64,000 bases of DNA from Chloroflexota bacterium (GTDB lineage: Bacteria > Chloroflexota > Dehalococcoidia > JACPQK01). Positions 32,281-43,385 of the stretch are shown here, in pieces; the stretch's first letter is position 1; the number at the start of each line of letters is the position of its first letter. The notes beneath the pieces were generated by a model, which saw only the letters and a program-made list of their open reading frames with translations, was not told the origin of the DNA and made no database searches. The stretch covers positions 1-64,000 of the forward strand of contig JACPQM010000062.1 of assembly GCA_016190505.1 (NCBI GenBank), in the 5' to 3' direction. The translations under genes were made by a program, and so were the position numbers.

Positions 32281-35200
32281 GACAACCCGCGTCTCTAAAT
32301 GAACTCTATCGGATCAGGGCACGGTTCCGTCGGTCGGTCAACATCGCGGCAGACTTCGCTGCGGAAGAGTCGCTGAGGGGCTACATCGTGACGCCCCTGA
32401 CTCGGGACGTGCTGAGGCGGGTGGTGAGTGGGTTGCGACCGGAGTCGCAGCAGAGAGCATGGTCGATCATTGGGCCGTACGGAACCGGAAAGTCAGCTTG
32501 CGCGCTGTTCCTGGCACGCTGCCTCGGTCGGCCCAAGGACATCTGGGCGCGCAAACTTCTAAGGGCAGCGGATGGCCAGCTCTACGATGACGTTTGCGCG
32601 AGCATTCCGGGTTATGCGGATGGCGGGTTCTTCGTGACGCTCCTCGTTGGCAGCCGAGCGCCTTTGGCCGACGCTGCCTTGGGCGCCCTAGCGAGTTCGC
32701 TGGCGTCGGCTGATTGGCAAGGAGAGAGGTTTGAGGCGGTGCGGGGGCGGGTCAATCAGCTTTGCGAGCGTGCCCGAAAAGGGGAGAGCATATCCAACGA
32801 CGAAGTGGGCGAGGCCTTCGAGGACGCCGCGCACGTGGTCCGGGGACAGGGCGGCCTTGGATTGGTCTTGATAGTGGACGAACTAGGTAAGCTGTTGGAG
32901 CACGCAGCGCTGACTCCTGGTCAAGGCGACGTGTTCCTGTTGCAGATTCTGGCCGAAAAGGCGTCAAGGAGCGGAGATTGCCCACTCGTGCTTATCGGAA
33001 TTCTCCATCAGGCATTCGAACAGTACTCGGCGCGGCTCGGCCCGGCACAACAGCGAGAATGGCGCAAGATCGAGGGCCGATTCGAGTCCGTCGGCTTTAT
33101 GGAGTCGCCCGGCGAGTTCCTCAAGCTGATCGCAGCCGCAGTCGAGCCAGCCAAAGACATGGATGGCCTAGGCCGCGTTGTCGAATCGGAGGCCGCGATT
33201 GCTGCCACGTTGAATATCTCGCCTCGGGACTTGGCGAAAGACGAGGCGCCGAAGGTGCTGGAAGACTGCGCACCGTTGCACCCAACGGTCGCACTGGTTA
33301 TAGGCAGGCTCTTCCGAAGCAAGCTGGCCCAAAACGAACGGTCGCTGTTCGCGTTCCTAACCTCAGATGAGCCGCATGGGTTACAGGACTTTCTGGAACA
33401 CGAAACTTGGGACGGCGACGGGTACCGTCCCTTCTTTAGACTGCATCATTTGTATGACTATGTGGTGAGTTCCCTTGGCAGCGGACTTTACGCCCACGGA
33501 CAGGGCAAGCGCTGGGCCGAGATAGAAGATGCGCTCGAGAGGCTGCCTATCGACGCTCCTTCGGTGATGGCCCAAACTGTGAAGACGATCGGGATGCTCA
33601 GCTTGCTTGGCGATCAGGGGCGCCTCAAAGCATCGCGAGAAGTACTGGTCTTCGCGCTCACCGATGGCCGACGCGTGACCGAGCGCGACGTTGAGATCTC
33701 TCTTGAACAACTGGTCGCACTCAAGATCGCGGTCTTTCGCCGACACAAGGATGCCTTTGGGTTGTGGGAGGGGAGCGACGTCGACCTGGACGATTGGTTT
33801 GACAGGGCAGTGGGGCAGATTGACCAGTCAGTCAGCCTAGCCTCCTTGGTGGAACGCTACGGGGTGTTGCGGCCGTATGTGGCGAAGCGGCATCTGCACG
33901 AGACGGGCACACTGAGGTACTTCGTGCCGTGGCTGACCGACCCGGATCACTTGGATGAGACGCTGATGAGGCCCGTTGGGAACGCCGACGGTGCGATAGT
34001 CTTCGTCATCGGAGACGAGGGCGGTGACATTGGCCAGATGTGTGAGCTGGCGGCGCAGGCGACGGCCCGGTTGGCACCGCCACAGGACCAAATTGTACTG
34101 TGTGCGGTGCCGAAGGACACGTGGGAGTTGCGGCAGGCGCTGAATGATGTACTAGCCTGGCGCTGGGTGGCAGAGAACAGCCACGATTTGGAGGGCGACC
34201 GCATCGCGCTCAGGGAGTTGACCGGTCGACGAGCTGACGCGCGTAGCCGGCTCAACGCCATATGTGGGCGGATCTTCGACCGGAGTGTTGGCCATGAAAC
34301 CTCGCTTTGGGTCCACCGCGGCCGGTCGCTGAATCTAAGAACAGCGGCCGATCTGTCAGCAACGCTTTCTCAGGCATGCGATGAAGCCTACCGAGCGTGC
34401 CCTATCGTCCACAATGAATTGGTAAACAGAAGGAGCCTATCGAGCGCGGCGGCGGCGGCGCGCCGGGTGCTGATTGAGCGGATGATAACGAGGACGTCCG
34501 AGCCTCAACTGGGCATCGAGGGTTTCCCGCCCGAGTTGAGCATGTATCGCTCAGTGCTAGAGCGGAGCGGCCTGCACCGACGAGTTGGGCCAAGCTGGGG
34601 ATTTGGCTGGCCGCCCGAGGATGACCCGTGCCATATGGCGCCACTCTGGCGGGGAATCGAAGCTTTCCTCAACGAAGGCAGCGGACGAAGGCGTTCCATC
34701 CCCGAACTCTTCGCGCTGCTACGGCAACCACCGTATGGCATCAAAGACGGACTGTTACCGCTCTTCCTGACGGCGGCGTTGTTGTGCTGGCAGGACGAAA
34801 TCGCTCTCTACGAGAACGGGAGCTTCCTCCCGCAATTGGAAACTGCCGCAATCGAGCGGCTGATAAGGTCGCCGGAGCATTTTGACATCCAGCACTACCG
34901 CTTGGGCGAGGTGAGGTCCTTCCTACTCGAACAGTACTCCACGTTGGCTACGGTCAATGCGGCCAGCGGAAGCGGCCAGGTGAGTGCACTTCGGGCGGTG
35001 CGCTCAATGATAGCACTCTTGAAACAGCTTCCTCCCTACTCTATGGCAACCAGGACCGTCGGCGGCGAGGCTGCGGCAGTGCGCGATGAACTGCTCAGAG
35101 CCAGGGAGCCAAGTCGGCTGTTGTTTGAAAGCCTGCCCGTTGCCCTGGGAATGGACTCGGCCAAGGTCAGTGAGGACAGAGGAACAGCAGAAGCGTTCTT

Positions 35201-35819
35201 CAGACAACTCAAGCGGGCGCTGGTTGAGCTGCTGAGGGCCTACCAGGTCTTGACGGACAGGGTACGGGAGCAGCTCTTGGACGCGCTTCGGCTACCCGAG
35301 TACGTCGGCGCGGCGAGAAAGGAGATAGCGGGGAGACTGGCGCCACTGCGAGACCGAGTAACTGATCTGCGGCTAAAGGCGTTCGTCCTGAGACTGGCCG
35401 ACGAGCGGCTGCCGGAGCAGGAGTGGTTGGAGTCAGTGGCGTCGCTGGTGGCCAACAAGCCCCCCCGCCAGTGGAACGACCAAGACAGCTTGCAGTTTGG
35501 GATGGTCCTGGCAGGCCTGGCGGGCCAACTGCTGAAAGTGGAGCAGATCGTGGCAGAGCACAAGAGCAACACGGATGAAAAAGATGGCGCGAGGGTGCTC
35601 ATGTTGGAAGTGGCCGGCGAGACGGGAGAAGACTACGCACGAGTAGTGCGAATTGGTCCGAATGAGGAGTCCGATGTAGCGACGATCGTGGGGGCGTTGG
35701 AAATGCAGTTGTCGAGAATGGCCGTGTCGGCAAGGATGCGCGAGGCAGTGGTCGCCGAGCTAGTTAGACGAACGCTCGGAGCGACAATGGGCGTGCAAGA
35801 GCCAGTGGAGAAGCAATGA
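32277..35819 (+). CDS. Large P-loop ATPase of the defence island
   Basis: 1180 aa from a GTG that overlaps the previous stop. Walker A is GPYGTGKS (about 66-73), and Walker B-like VLIVDELGK lies near 200-207. The long remainder is predicted helical with no recognised enzymatic motif. The size and N-terminal P-loop recall the large AAA-type ATPases of multi-gene defence systems (BrxC- or DptH-like in outline only). The stop overlaps the next ATG by 4 bases, so the subunits are probably made in balance. Confidence 0.75.
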   Translation: MRQPASLNELYRIRARFRRSVNIAADFAAEESLRGYIVTPLTRDVLRRVVSGLRPESQQRAWSIIGPYGTGKSACALFLARCLGRPKDIWARKLLRAADGQLYDDVCASIPGYADGGFFVTLLVGSRAPLADAALGALASSLASADWQGERFEAVRGRVNQLCERARKGESISNDEVGEAFEDAAHVVRGQGGLGLVLIVDELGKLLEHAALTPGQGDVFLLQILAEKASRSGDCPLVLIGILHQAFEQYSARLGPAQQREWRKIEGRFESVGFMESPGEFLKLIAAAVEPAKDMDGLGRVVESEAAIAATLNISPRDLAKDEAPKVLEDCAPLHPTVALVIGRLFRSKLAQNERSLFAFLTSDEPHGLQDFLEHETWDGDGYRPFFRLHHLYDYVVSSLGSGLYAHGQGKRWAEIEDALERLPIDAPSVMAQTVKTIGMLSLLGDQGRLKASREVLVFALTDGRRVTERDVEISLEQLVALKIAVFRRHKDAFGLWEGSDVDLDDWFDRAVGQIDQSVSLASLVERYGVLRPYVAKRHLHETGTLRYFVPWLTDPDHLDETLMRPVGNADGAIVFVIGDEGGDIGQMCELAAQATARLAPPQDQIVLCAVPKDTWELRQALNDVLAWRWVAENSHDLEGDRIALRELTGRRADARSRLNAICGRIFDRSVGHETSLWVHRGRSLNLRTAADLSATLSQACDEAYRACPIVHNELVNRRSLSSAAAAARRVLIERMITRTSEPQLGIEGFPPELSMYRSVLERSGLHRRVGPSWGFGWPPEDDPCHMAPLWRGIEAFLNEGSGRRRSIPELFALLRQPPYGIKDGLLPLFLTAALLCWQDEIALYENGSFLPQLETAAIERLIRSPEHFDIQHYRLGEVRSFLLEQYSTLATVNAASGSGQVSALRAVRSMIALLKQLPPYSMATRTVGGEAAAVRDELLRAREPSRLLFESLPVALGMDSAKVSEDRGTAEAFFRQLKRALVELLRAYQVLTDRVREQLLDALRLPEYVGAARKEIAGRLAPLRDRVTDLRLKAFVLRLADERLPEQEWLESVASLVANKPPRQWNDQDSLQFGMVLAGLAGQLLKVEQIVAEHKSNTDEKDGARVLMLEVAGETGEDYARVVRIGPNEESDVATIVGALEMQLSRMAVSARMREAVVAELVRRTLGATMGVQEPVEKQ

Positions 35820-36625
35820 GCGAGAAGGCAGTTCGGAACATTGTGAACCTGTCGGGCGGCAAGGACAGCACAGCGCTTGCAATCTACCTGCGCGACCGCG
35901 TGCCCGACCTGGAGTACGTGTTCTGCGATACCGAAAAGGAACTCAGCGAAACCTACGAATACTTGGACAGGTTAGAAGCGTACCTGGGCACGAAGGTAGT
36001 TCGACTGAAACACGACGGTAGGGGGTTCGATCACTATTTGGCTGTCTACGGGGGCTACCTGCCGTCAGCCAGGACGAGATGGTGCACCAAGCACCTTAAG
36101 ATTGAGGTCTTTGAGCGCTTCGTAGGTCGGGAGCACGTCAAGAGCTACGTTGGCATAAGGGCCGATGAGGCAAGAGTAGGCTACATATCGACAAAGCCGA
36201 ATATCAAGCCGGTTTTCCCATTCAAAGAGGACGGGATAACCCGGCAAGATGTGTTTCGCATTCTTGACAGTTCCGGGCTGGGAGTTCCTGACTACTACAG
36301 GTGGCGGTCAAGGTCAGGATGCTACTTCTGTTTCTTTCAGCAGAATATCGAATGGGTGGGACTCCTTGAAAACCATCCCGATCTTTTCGCTGAGGCGTCT
36401 CGGTACGAGAAACAGGCAACGGAAGGTGGCAAGAGGTATACCTGGAATGGCAGGGAAAGTCTAGAGGAACTCGCTCGACCGGAGCGACTGGCAAGTATCA
36501 AGGCCGAGCACGCCCGTCGCATCGCCTACGAGACGAGGTCGGCGGGACAGAAGACTCTGATGGAAGTGCTAGATGATGCGTTGGAATGCGAGGGGGAGAG
36601 GGCCTGCGCAATTTGCGACCTTTAG
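35816..36625 (+). CDS. DndC-like PP-loop ATPase (PAPS-reductase family)
   Basis: 269 aa. The PP-loop SGGKDS (13-18), the CDTEKELSETYEYL segment and RWCTKHLK (Cys90) are the PAPS-reductase/DndC pattern. CYFC (169-172) and a C-terminal CAIC (264-267, with Cys258) could hold an Fe-S cluster. DndC activates and transfers sulfur to the DNA backbone in phosphorothioation. This protein is about half the length of classical DndC. No DndA desulfurase gene is in the island, so a housekeeping IscS-type enzyme would have to supply sulfur (inference). Confidence 0.85.
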   Translation: MSEKAVRNIVNLSGGKDSTALAIYLRDRVPDLEYVFCDTEKELSETYEYLDRLEAYLGTKVVRLKHDGRGFDHYLAVYGGYLPSARTRWCTKHLKIEVFERFVGREHVKSYVGIRADEARVGYISTKPNIKPVFPFKEDGITRQDVFRILDSSGLGVPDYYRWRSRSGCYFCFFQQNIEWVGLLENHPDLFAEASRYEKQATEGGKRYTWNGRESLEELARPERLASIKAEHARRIAYETRSAGQKTLMEVLDDALECEGERACAICDL

Positions 36626-36700
36626 CAGCTTGTGACGAGGGACGCCAGGCGGTGGACTGGAGCGGCGAGGTCTGGGTTGCTCCGAAATGGGGGAGATCAT

Positions 36701-36897
36701 ATGACAAAAGATCGGCTTGGTCTTACGTTCCACCAATATGTGATGCGACAGAGGAATCCGGGTCGCGTGACTCCGTCCATAATCTGGCTAGCATCGCGAC
36801 CACAGCCGAAAGGCTGCGAACAGAGTTGGCGGGCCTTCTCAATAGGAATCCGGACGAGGTCAATCTCCCCAGGTATGTCACAGCGAGACGTGGATGA
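36701..36897 (+). pseudogene. Small island protein split by a frameshift
   Basis: An ATG at 36701 with a GGGGGAGA site opens MTKDRLGLTFHQYVMRQRNPG. Around 36760-36770 the coding signal moves to the -1 frame, which continues as SIATTAERLRTELAGLL, NRNPDEVNLPRYV to a stop at 36895-36897. That stop overlaps the helicase ATG by 4 bases, the coupling seen throughout the island. The combined product would be about 65 aa. Either a recent frameshift, a sequencing error or programmed shifting; alternatively no gene here. Confidence 0.45.
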
Positions 36898-39074
36898 ATC
36901 GAGCACCCGTACAAACGTCTCTTAAAGAGCTGCCGAGCGCGCAGCCCATTTACGTTTTGCCCGAAGACGACCTTGTCGGTGAAGTCCTAATCCCTTGCCT
37001 CGGATCAGCAACATCGTACGACTGTCTAACCGCTTTCTTCCACAGCAATGCGTTGAAAGAGTTGGCCCCGGGTCTCGCTGAGTTCCTTTCGCGACCAATC
37101 GGCCGCATGCGGCTCGCGATTAGTCCTCTGCTTTCGCACGACGATCACGAAGCCATCAAGAAGGGAGCGCTTGAGGAGCCAACGGTCCTAGCGAAGCGGC
37201 TTTCCGAACTCTACGGGAGCGCCAAGGTTGACCAAAGCTCGTTAGTCAAACACACGCTGGAGTGCCTTGCTTTCCTGATCTCGACGCATCGCATCGAAAT
37301 CAAGATGGTGCTAGTGAAGGACGGCCTATTCCACCCAAAGATTCGGATCTTCTCTGATGGCGAGAATCAGATCGTTGTTCATGGATCAAACAACCTTACA
37401 CAAGCGGGTCTCATATCCAACTATGAGCAGGTAACAGTCTCGAAGTCTTGGGGCGAGGCGGATCAAAGGGTAATCACGGGCAGATTGGTTAAGGAATTCG
37501 ATGCTGTTTGGCAGGGGAAAAAGAGCGAACGCCTTCTTGTATTCAACCTTCCAGAAGCATTGAAGCAGCAGATAGTCCGCGAATACTCGTCCGCTAACCC
37601 CCCCTCTCCGGAAGATTTCTGGGAGGCTTTGGCTCAAGACCGCGGAATGGACGTTACCGAGACCCGTCCGCGTGTAGTCAGGCCCAGCCGAGCCAAGACC
37701 TTTGAGATTCCAGACGGCCTGAATTACGAACGAGGAGATTTCGAGCATCAAGGCCGGGCAATTGCCGCATGGGAGAATTCGGGAAGACAGGGCATCCTGG
37801 AGATGGCAACAGGCTCAGGCAAAACGGTAACTGCCCTGATCGCAGCCCATCGGCTGCTCCAAGAGACACGATCGCTTCTAATGGTTGTCGCGGCACCCTA
37901 TCTCCCCTTGGTGGCTCAGTGGGCAAAGGAGGCGGAGCGCTTCGGGCTGACCCCGGTACTTCCAGGAGGCGAAACTCGCAAAGCTGAAAAGCTAGCCCGC
38001 GTACAGGCAGCGGTGAGGAATCTCAGACTGGGGATTTCAAAAGTCGAGTGCCTCGTGGCAACGCATGACCTTCTGTGCGACACCGTCTTTCAAGCCGAGA
38101 TCGCTAAATACAAGGGCCCGGCTCTGCTCATAGCCGACGAGGTCCACAATTTGGGCACGCCTGGTTTCATCAACGCTCCCCCTGACGGATTCGGCTATCG
38201 CCTAGGACTCTCCGCTACGCCCATACGCCAGTACGATCAACAGGGAACGGACGATTTGCTCCAGTACTTCGGAGACATCGTTTTCAGATTCACGCTTGAG
38301 GACGCAATAGGCAGATGCCTCGTGCCTTACAGCTACTACCTACACCCGGTTGAGCTGACTCCAGACGAGATCGACGAATGGATGGAGTTGACTGCTAGGC
38401 TCCGCAAGTTGGGCTGGAAGGCGTCTGACAATGAGGACGACAAAAAGCCGGATGTTGAGATTCAGAAGCTTCTAAACCGGCGGCGACGGATATTGGAGCA
38501 GGCATCTGGAAAGGTGGCGCTCCTCGCCCAGTTGGTCCGAGATGGTGACCTTCAACAGGTGCGACATACCCTGGTCTACGTAAGCGACAAGGGTCGCGAG
38601 CAGCTTACGGCCGTAAATCGACTCTTGATGAACACCTTAAAACTGCGTGTGCATCAAGTCACACAGGAGGAAACTGGAGAACCTAACTTGACCCAGGAGC
38701 TACTGGATAGTTTCGCGGCCGGTGATGGAATTCAGGTGCTTACCGCGATGAGGGTCTTGGACGAAGGAGTTGACATACCAGAGGTGGACACGGCGTACAT
38801 ACTTGCTAGTACGACGGTCGAAAGACAGTGGGTTCAGCGACGTGGGCGGGTATTGAGGAAGTGCGCGCGCACCAACAAGGAATGCGCCACAATCCACGAT
38901 TTCCTGGTCATCCCTCCATCTGACGTTGATCCTGACACCTTTGGTCCCGATGTGGTCAAGTTGCTCAAAGGAGAGCTGACACGAGCGATGGCGTTTGCTC
39001 AAACGTCACGAAACGCTGCCTCGCCGAACGGTGCGTTAGCAACTGTCAGGCCAATTATCGCAAGGTATTTTTGA
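36894..39074 (+). CDS. PLD-nuclease / SF2 helicase fusion (Dnd-type restriction helicase)
   Basis: 726 aa. The N-terminal phospholipase-D-like nuclease domain has HPK (147-149) and HGSNNLT (163-169). The SF2 helicase follows: Walker A ATGSGKT (305-311), DEVH (415-418), SATP (440-443) and motif VI QRRGRVLR (648-655). PLD-DEAD helicases of this layout are annotated as restriction enzymes of DNA-phosphorothioation systems. It would cut or translocate unmodified DNA (inference from family). Confidence 0.85.
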   Translation: MNRAPVQTSLKELPSAQPIYVLPEDDLVGEVLIPCLGSATSYDCLTAFFHSNALKELAPGLAEFLSRPIGRMRLAISPLLSHDDHEAIKKGALEEPTVLAKRLSELYGSAKVDQSSLVKHTLECLAFLISTHRIEIKMVLVKDGLFHPKIRIFSDGENQIVVHGSNNLTQAGLISNYEQVTVSKSWGEADQRVITGRLVKEFDAVWQGKKSERLLVFNLPEALKQQIVREYSSANPPSPEDFWEALAQDRGMDVTETRPRVVRPSRAKTFEIPDGLNYERGDFEHQGRAIAAWENSGRQGILEMATGSGKTVTALIAAHRLLQETRSLLMVVAAPYLPLVAQWAKEAERFGLTPVLPGGETRKAEKLARVQAAVRNLRLGISKVECLVATHDLLCDTVFQAEIAKYKGPALLIADEVHNLGTPGFINAPPDGFGYRLGLSATPIRQYDQQGTDDLLQYFGDIVFRFTLEDAIGRCLVPYSYYLHPVELTPDEIDEWMELTARLRKLGWKASDNEDDKKPDVEIQKLLNRRRRILEQASGKVALLAQLVRDGDLQQVRHTLVYVSDKGREQLTAVNRLLMNTLKLRVHQVTQEETGEPNLTQELLDSFAAGDGIQVLTAMRVLDEGVDIPEVDTAYILASTTVERQWVQRRGRVLRKCARTNKECATIHDFLVIPPSDVDPDTFGPDVVKLLKGELTRAMAFAQTSRNAASPNGALATVRPIIARYF

Positions 39075-39095
39075 TTTTCAGGAGCGAGGTGACAT

Positions 39096-39344
39096 ATGCC
39101 GGTCAACCAACGCCGTTTCGTTGAAGTCTTTAGGGAGACGTGTGCGGAGGTCCCTGAACGGTTCCCCGGCTACAGACACGTGCTGCTGGAGGCCGTCGCG
39201 GACGTAATGACTGCTGAACGCGAGCACAGTATCCGTCACACCCAAATTCAGCAAAAGGTATCCGATGTCTGTGACCGCTTGGGGGACAGCCTTGCCGCGG
39301 ACTCTGGCGAAGAGGGAGGCCAGCGGGCCAAAAGAAAGAGGTAG
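39096..39344 (+). CDS. Small helical protein of the island
   Basis: 82 aa with a good AGGAGCGAGGTG site. It is helical (RRFVEVFRETCAEVPERF, then RHVLLEAVADVMTAERE) with a basic tail ending KRKR. It sits 21 bases after the helicase and 30 bases before the DndD-like gene. No family is recognised. A regulatory or adaptor role within the complex is possible. Confidence 0.6.
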   Translation: MPVNQRRFVEVFRETCAEVPERFPGYRHVLLEAVADVMTAEREHSIRHTQIQQKVSDVCDRLGDSLAADSGEEGGQRAKRKR

Positions 39345-39374
39345 CGCGCTCCAAGAGTCAACGAGGGGGTTGCC

Positions 39375-41519
39375 ATGAAATTCCGCCGCGTACGGTTCAA
39401 GAACTTCAGGTTGCTGAGAGACTTGGAGCTGGAATTCTCCACGTCCGATGAGCACCCCCTGACTGTGATCAGAGCGGAGAACGAGACCGGCAAGACCACA
39501 ATGTTGAACGCTCTTCAATGGGCGCTTTTCGGAAATGACGGTCTTCCGGACGGCGGCGATCTATATCGCCTCCACCCGATTGACTGGGACGAATCACAAG
39601 CCAAGACCGTGCCCATCGAAGTGGAGCTCGAGTTCGAGCATAGATATGAGCGAGAGGACAAAAAGACCGGGCAGTGGATAGAAAACACTGAGGTTTACTT
39701 AGCGTACAGGAGAACCACCGAAACAATCGTCAATCCGAACCAATGGAATCGAGCCACTGACTCTTTTGACCTGATGCGTAAGAGTGATCGAGGCTTTACG
39801 CCGGTTCCTGGCGGTGAGCTCGCACTTCGTCAGATCCTTGAATCGAATCTCAAGGATCTGTTTTTTACAGATGGCGACCGAGCGTTGAGCTTCATCACGT
39901 CTGAAATCTCGGTTGGGGAAAAGCGCAAGCGCGTGCAGAAGGCAATCAGAGACCTCCTAGGGTTCGACATTCTCCAGACAGCCATCAGCCACGTTCGGAA
40001 GGCCGGGGCGGAGATACGCGGCCAAGTCAAGGAGGCCGGCGGCACGGATGACCTCCAAAAGGTCGCCGCCAGGATATCTGATCTGGAGACCAAGATAGCG
40101 GATGCTGAAAAACGATCTGATACGATCGAACTTCAACTCAGTCAGATGGCCGTAGACATCGACTCGGTTGAGCAAAAAATCGCGGTCGCTTCAGCTAAGG
40201 GCGATAAAGAGCAACTCATCCAAGAGCTGAGGTCGAAGCGTGACGAGCTCGCGAGTGCCCGCACACTCTTGGACCGAGTGCGCCGTGATCACAGCGCGTT
40301 GTTCTCGCAAGAAGCCCTGCCAACCGGGCTACTGTCAGAGTATGTTCAAAGAGCAGGCGCGATGCTCAATGAACTCAAGGCAAAGGGACGGATACCCAGG
40401 ACGGCCATACCAGTTCTACAGGAACGTCTGGAGCTTGGGGTATGCATCTGTGGTACCAAGCTTGAACCGGGACACCCCACCTATGAACACATCAAAGCGT
40501 TGATTGAGGAACAGCAGCAAGCTTCCGAAACGGACGACCGCCTGACCAATCTCCGGCTGATAGCCAATCAGAGGATCGCCTTGCTTGAGTCAGACGACGA
40601 GGCATGGGGATCGGGCGTGAAGAAGGTCGTCGAGCGCCGGAACGAACTTGAAGCACGTATCCAGACCTTGGAAGGTGAAGTGAAAGTACTTGACGCAAAG
40701 GTAGACGAACTTCCTGAGACTGATGTTGCCTTCTTACGGGATCACAGGAGAAAGCTTAGGCAAACCAGGGAGAACTTAATTAGAGACAAGGGCATCAACG
40801 ACGCAGATTTGCGGCGGTATCAACAAGACAAGAAGCAGGCCGACGAGGACTGGGCGACGTTATCGAAGAAGCAGAAGCTCTCCCGTCGCATTCAGAGTCG
40901 CTTAACTGCCGCGGACGACATGCTAGCTGTGATAGCGAAATCCTACGCGGCGATCGAGCAGAGCGAGATTCCCCAGGTCAGCGATTACATGAACAAATAC
41001 TTCCTTGAGATGATCGTCGCTGACCCACAGCAGAATGCAATCATCAGGAAGGCCGAGGTCACTTCCAGCTACGACATAGGTGTGTGGGGTCCCCTAGATA
41101 GATATTTGGATCCCGACAGAGATTTGAACGGCGCGTCAAGGCGGGCTCTGACGCTGGCATTCATTCTCGCTCTGACTGAAGTCAGCGGAACCAAAGCCCC
41201 AAACGTGATTGACACACCTTTGGGGATGATGAGTGGACAGGTGAAACAGTCGGTTCTTAGAACCGCTATCAGCCACTCTACCCAGCTCGTTCTCTTCTTG
41301 ACGCGCTCTGAGATACGCGACTGCGAAGAGATCCTCGACAAAGAGGCTGGGGTCGTGGTGACCCTAAGTAGTTCGGCGCACTATCCAAAGATGTTGCGCA
41401 ATGACCCTGGGGCATCCTGGCGCAAGGTCTTATCTTGCAAGTGCAATCATCATCAGTACTGCGCTGTGTGTGAACGGACAGGTGACGCTGACAATTCTGC
41501 CCTCTCGTTGAGGAAGTAG
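39375..41519 (+). CDS. DndD-like SMC/Rad50-type ATPase
   Basis: 714 aa. Walker A is ENETGKTT (35-42) behind the SMC-like start FRRVRFKNFRLL. Long coiled-coil arms (about 190-345 and 400-560) flank a central CIC (357-359) in place of the CXXC zinc hook. The C-terminal ATPase half has NVIDTPLG (610-617, Walker B). An extra Cys-rich tail, CKC..CAVC (688-699), is unusual. DndD couples ATP hydrolysis to DNA access in phosphorothioation. One lineage-specific feature is the Cys tail. Confidence 0.85.
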   Translation: MKFRRVRFKNFRLLRDLELEFSTSDEHPLTVIRAENETGKTTMLNALQWALFGNDGLPDGGDLYRLHPIDWDESQAKTVPIEVELEFEHRYEREDKKTGQWIENTEVYLAYRRTTETIVNPNQWNRATDSFDLMRKSDRGFTPVPGGELALRQILESNLKDLFFTDGDRALSFITSEISVGEKRKRVQKAIRDLLGFDILQTAISHVRKAGAEIRGQVKEAGGTDDLQKVAARISDLETKIADAEKRSDTIELQLSQMAVDIDSVEQKIAVASAKGDKEQLIQELRSKRDELASARTLLDRVRRDHSALFSQEALPTGLLSEYVQRAGAMLNELKAKGRIPRTAIPVLQERLELGVCICGTKLEPGHPTYEHIKALIEEQQQASETDDRLTNLRLIANQRIALLESDDEAWGSGVKKVVERRNELEARIQTLEGEVKVLDAKVDELPETDVAFLRDHRRKLRQTRENLIRDKGINDADLRRYQQDKKQADEDWATLSKKQKLSRRIQSRLTAADDMLAVIAKSYAAIEQSEIPQVSDYMNKYFLEMIVADPQQNAIIRKAEVTSSYDIGVWGPLDRYLDPDRDLNGASRRALTLAFILALTEVSGTKAPNVIDTPLGMMSGQVKQSVLRTAISHSTQLVLFLTRSEIRDCEEILDKEAGVVVTLSSSAHYPKMLRNDPGASWRKVLSCKCNHHQYCAVCERTGDADNSALSLRK

Positions 41520-41528
41520 GAGGCATCC

Positions 41529-42748
<1,220 letters not shown>

Positions 42749-42778
42749 TGCCCCTTATTCCACTTGAGGAGGGAGCCG

Positions 42779-43039
42779 ATGCCATACAAAGTCCGCGCTA
42801 CGGTTGTGTCAGTGGGCGGCCACTGCGGGAACGGTCACCAGGTCAGCCAGTCCTATGACCTGGAAGGTCTCACGCCAGCGGGAATCTGCATCAACGCCTT
42901 CAGCACCATAATCCCCACCTTCCGGGTGCTGCGCTTTGGTGGCGAGTTCCCCTGGGAAGAAGACAAGGGCACCGCCAGGGTCGCCTGCCCCGACGCCAAG
43001 AATCCGGTGGTCTTCGAGCTCAGGCGGATCGAGGCGTAG
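42779..43039 (+). CDS. TIGR04076-family small protein (copy A)
   Basis: 86 aa with a GAGGAGGGAG site. The family pattern is VSVGGHCGNGHQVSQS, GICINAFSTIIPTF, RFGGEFPWE and VACPDAKNPVVFELRRI. The function of the family is unknown. It is tandemly duplicated with the next gene. Its TAG stop is the start of a GTAGGGGC repeat half-arm. Confidence 0.85.
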   Translation: MPYKVRATVVSVGGHCGNGHQVSQSYDLEGLTPAGICINAFSTIIPTFRVLRFGGEFPWEEDKGTARVACPDAKNPVVFELRRIEA

Positions 43040-43069
43040 GGGCGTCACCGCCAGGCGTACCGTGAAAGC

Positions 43070-43103
43070 GTAGGGGCGTCCCGACGGGTCGGGACGCCCC
43101 TAC
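43070..43103. repeat. GTAGGGGC-type palindromic element
   Basis: 15-bp perfect arms (GTAGGGGCGTCCCGA) with a 4-base loop, between the two TIGR04076 genes. Confidence 0.9.
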
Positions 43104-43121
43104 CGTAGATAGGAGTGTAAC

Positions 43122-43385
43122 ATGCCAAACAAGACCAGAATAACCGTTGTCTCGGTGGGCGGGCACTGCGCCCAAGGCCATACAGTGGGCCAGCAGTGGG
43201 AGATGGAGGGTAAGAGCCCGGCAGGCCTCTGCATGTCAGCCCTGGGCAGCCTGCTGCCGCGCCTCACCGCCCTACGCTTCGACGCCCAGTTCCCCTGGGC
43301 CACGGAGGACAAAGACGCGATTGTGGTGGCCTGCCCTGACGCCAAGAACCCGGTGGTCTTCGAGCTGCGCCGGATCAAGATGTAG
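43122..43385 (+). CDS. TIGR04076-family small protein (copy B)
   Basis: 87 aa with a TAGGAGTG site. It shares VSVGGHCAQGH, AGLCMSALGSLLP and ACPDAKNPVVFELRRI with copy A but has diverged in the middle. The paired Cys in the CPDAKNP region are conserved. The TAG stop is part of the next palindrome. Confidence 0.85.
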   Translation: MPNKTRITVVSVGGHCAQGHTVGQQWEMEGKSPAGLCMSALGSLLPRLTALRFDAQFPWATEDKDAIVVACPDAKNPVVFELRRIKM

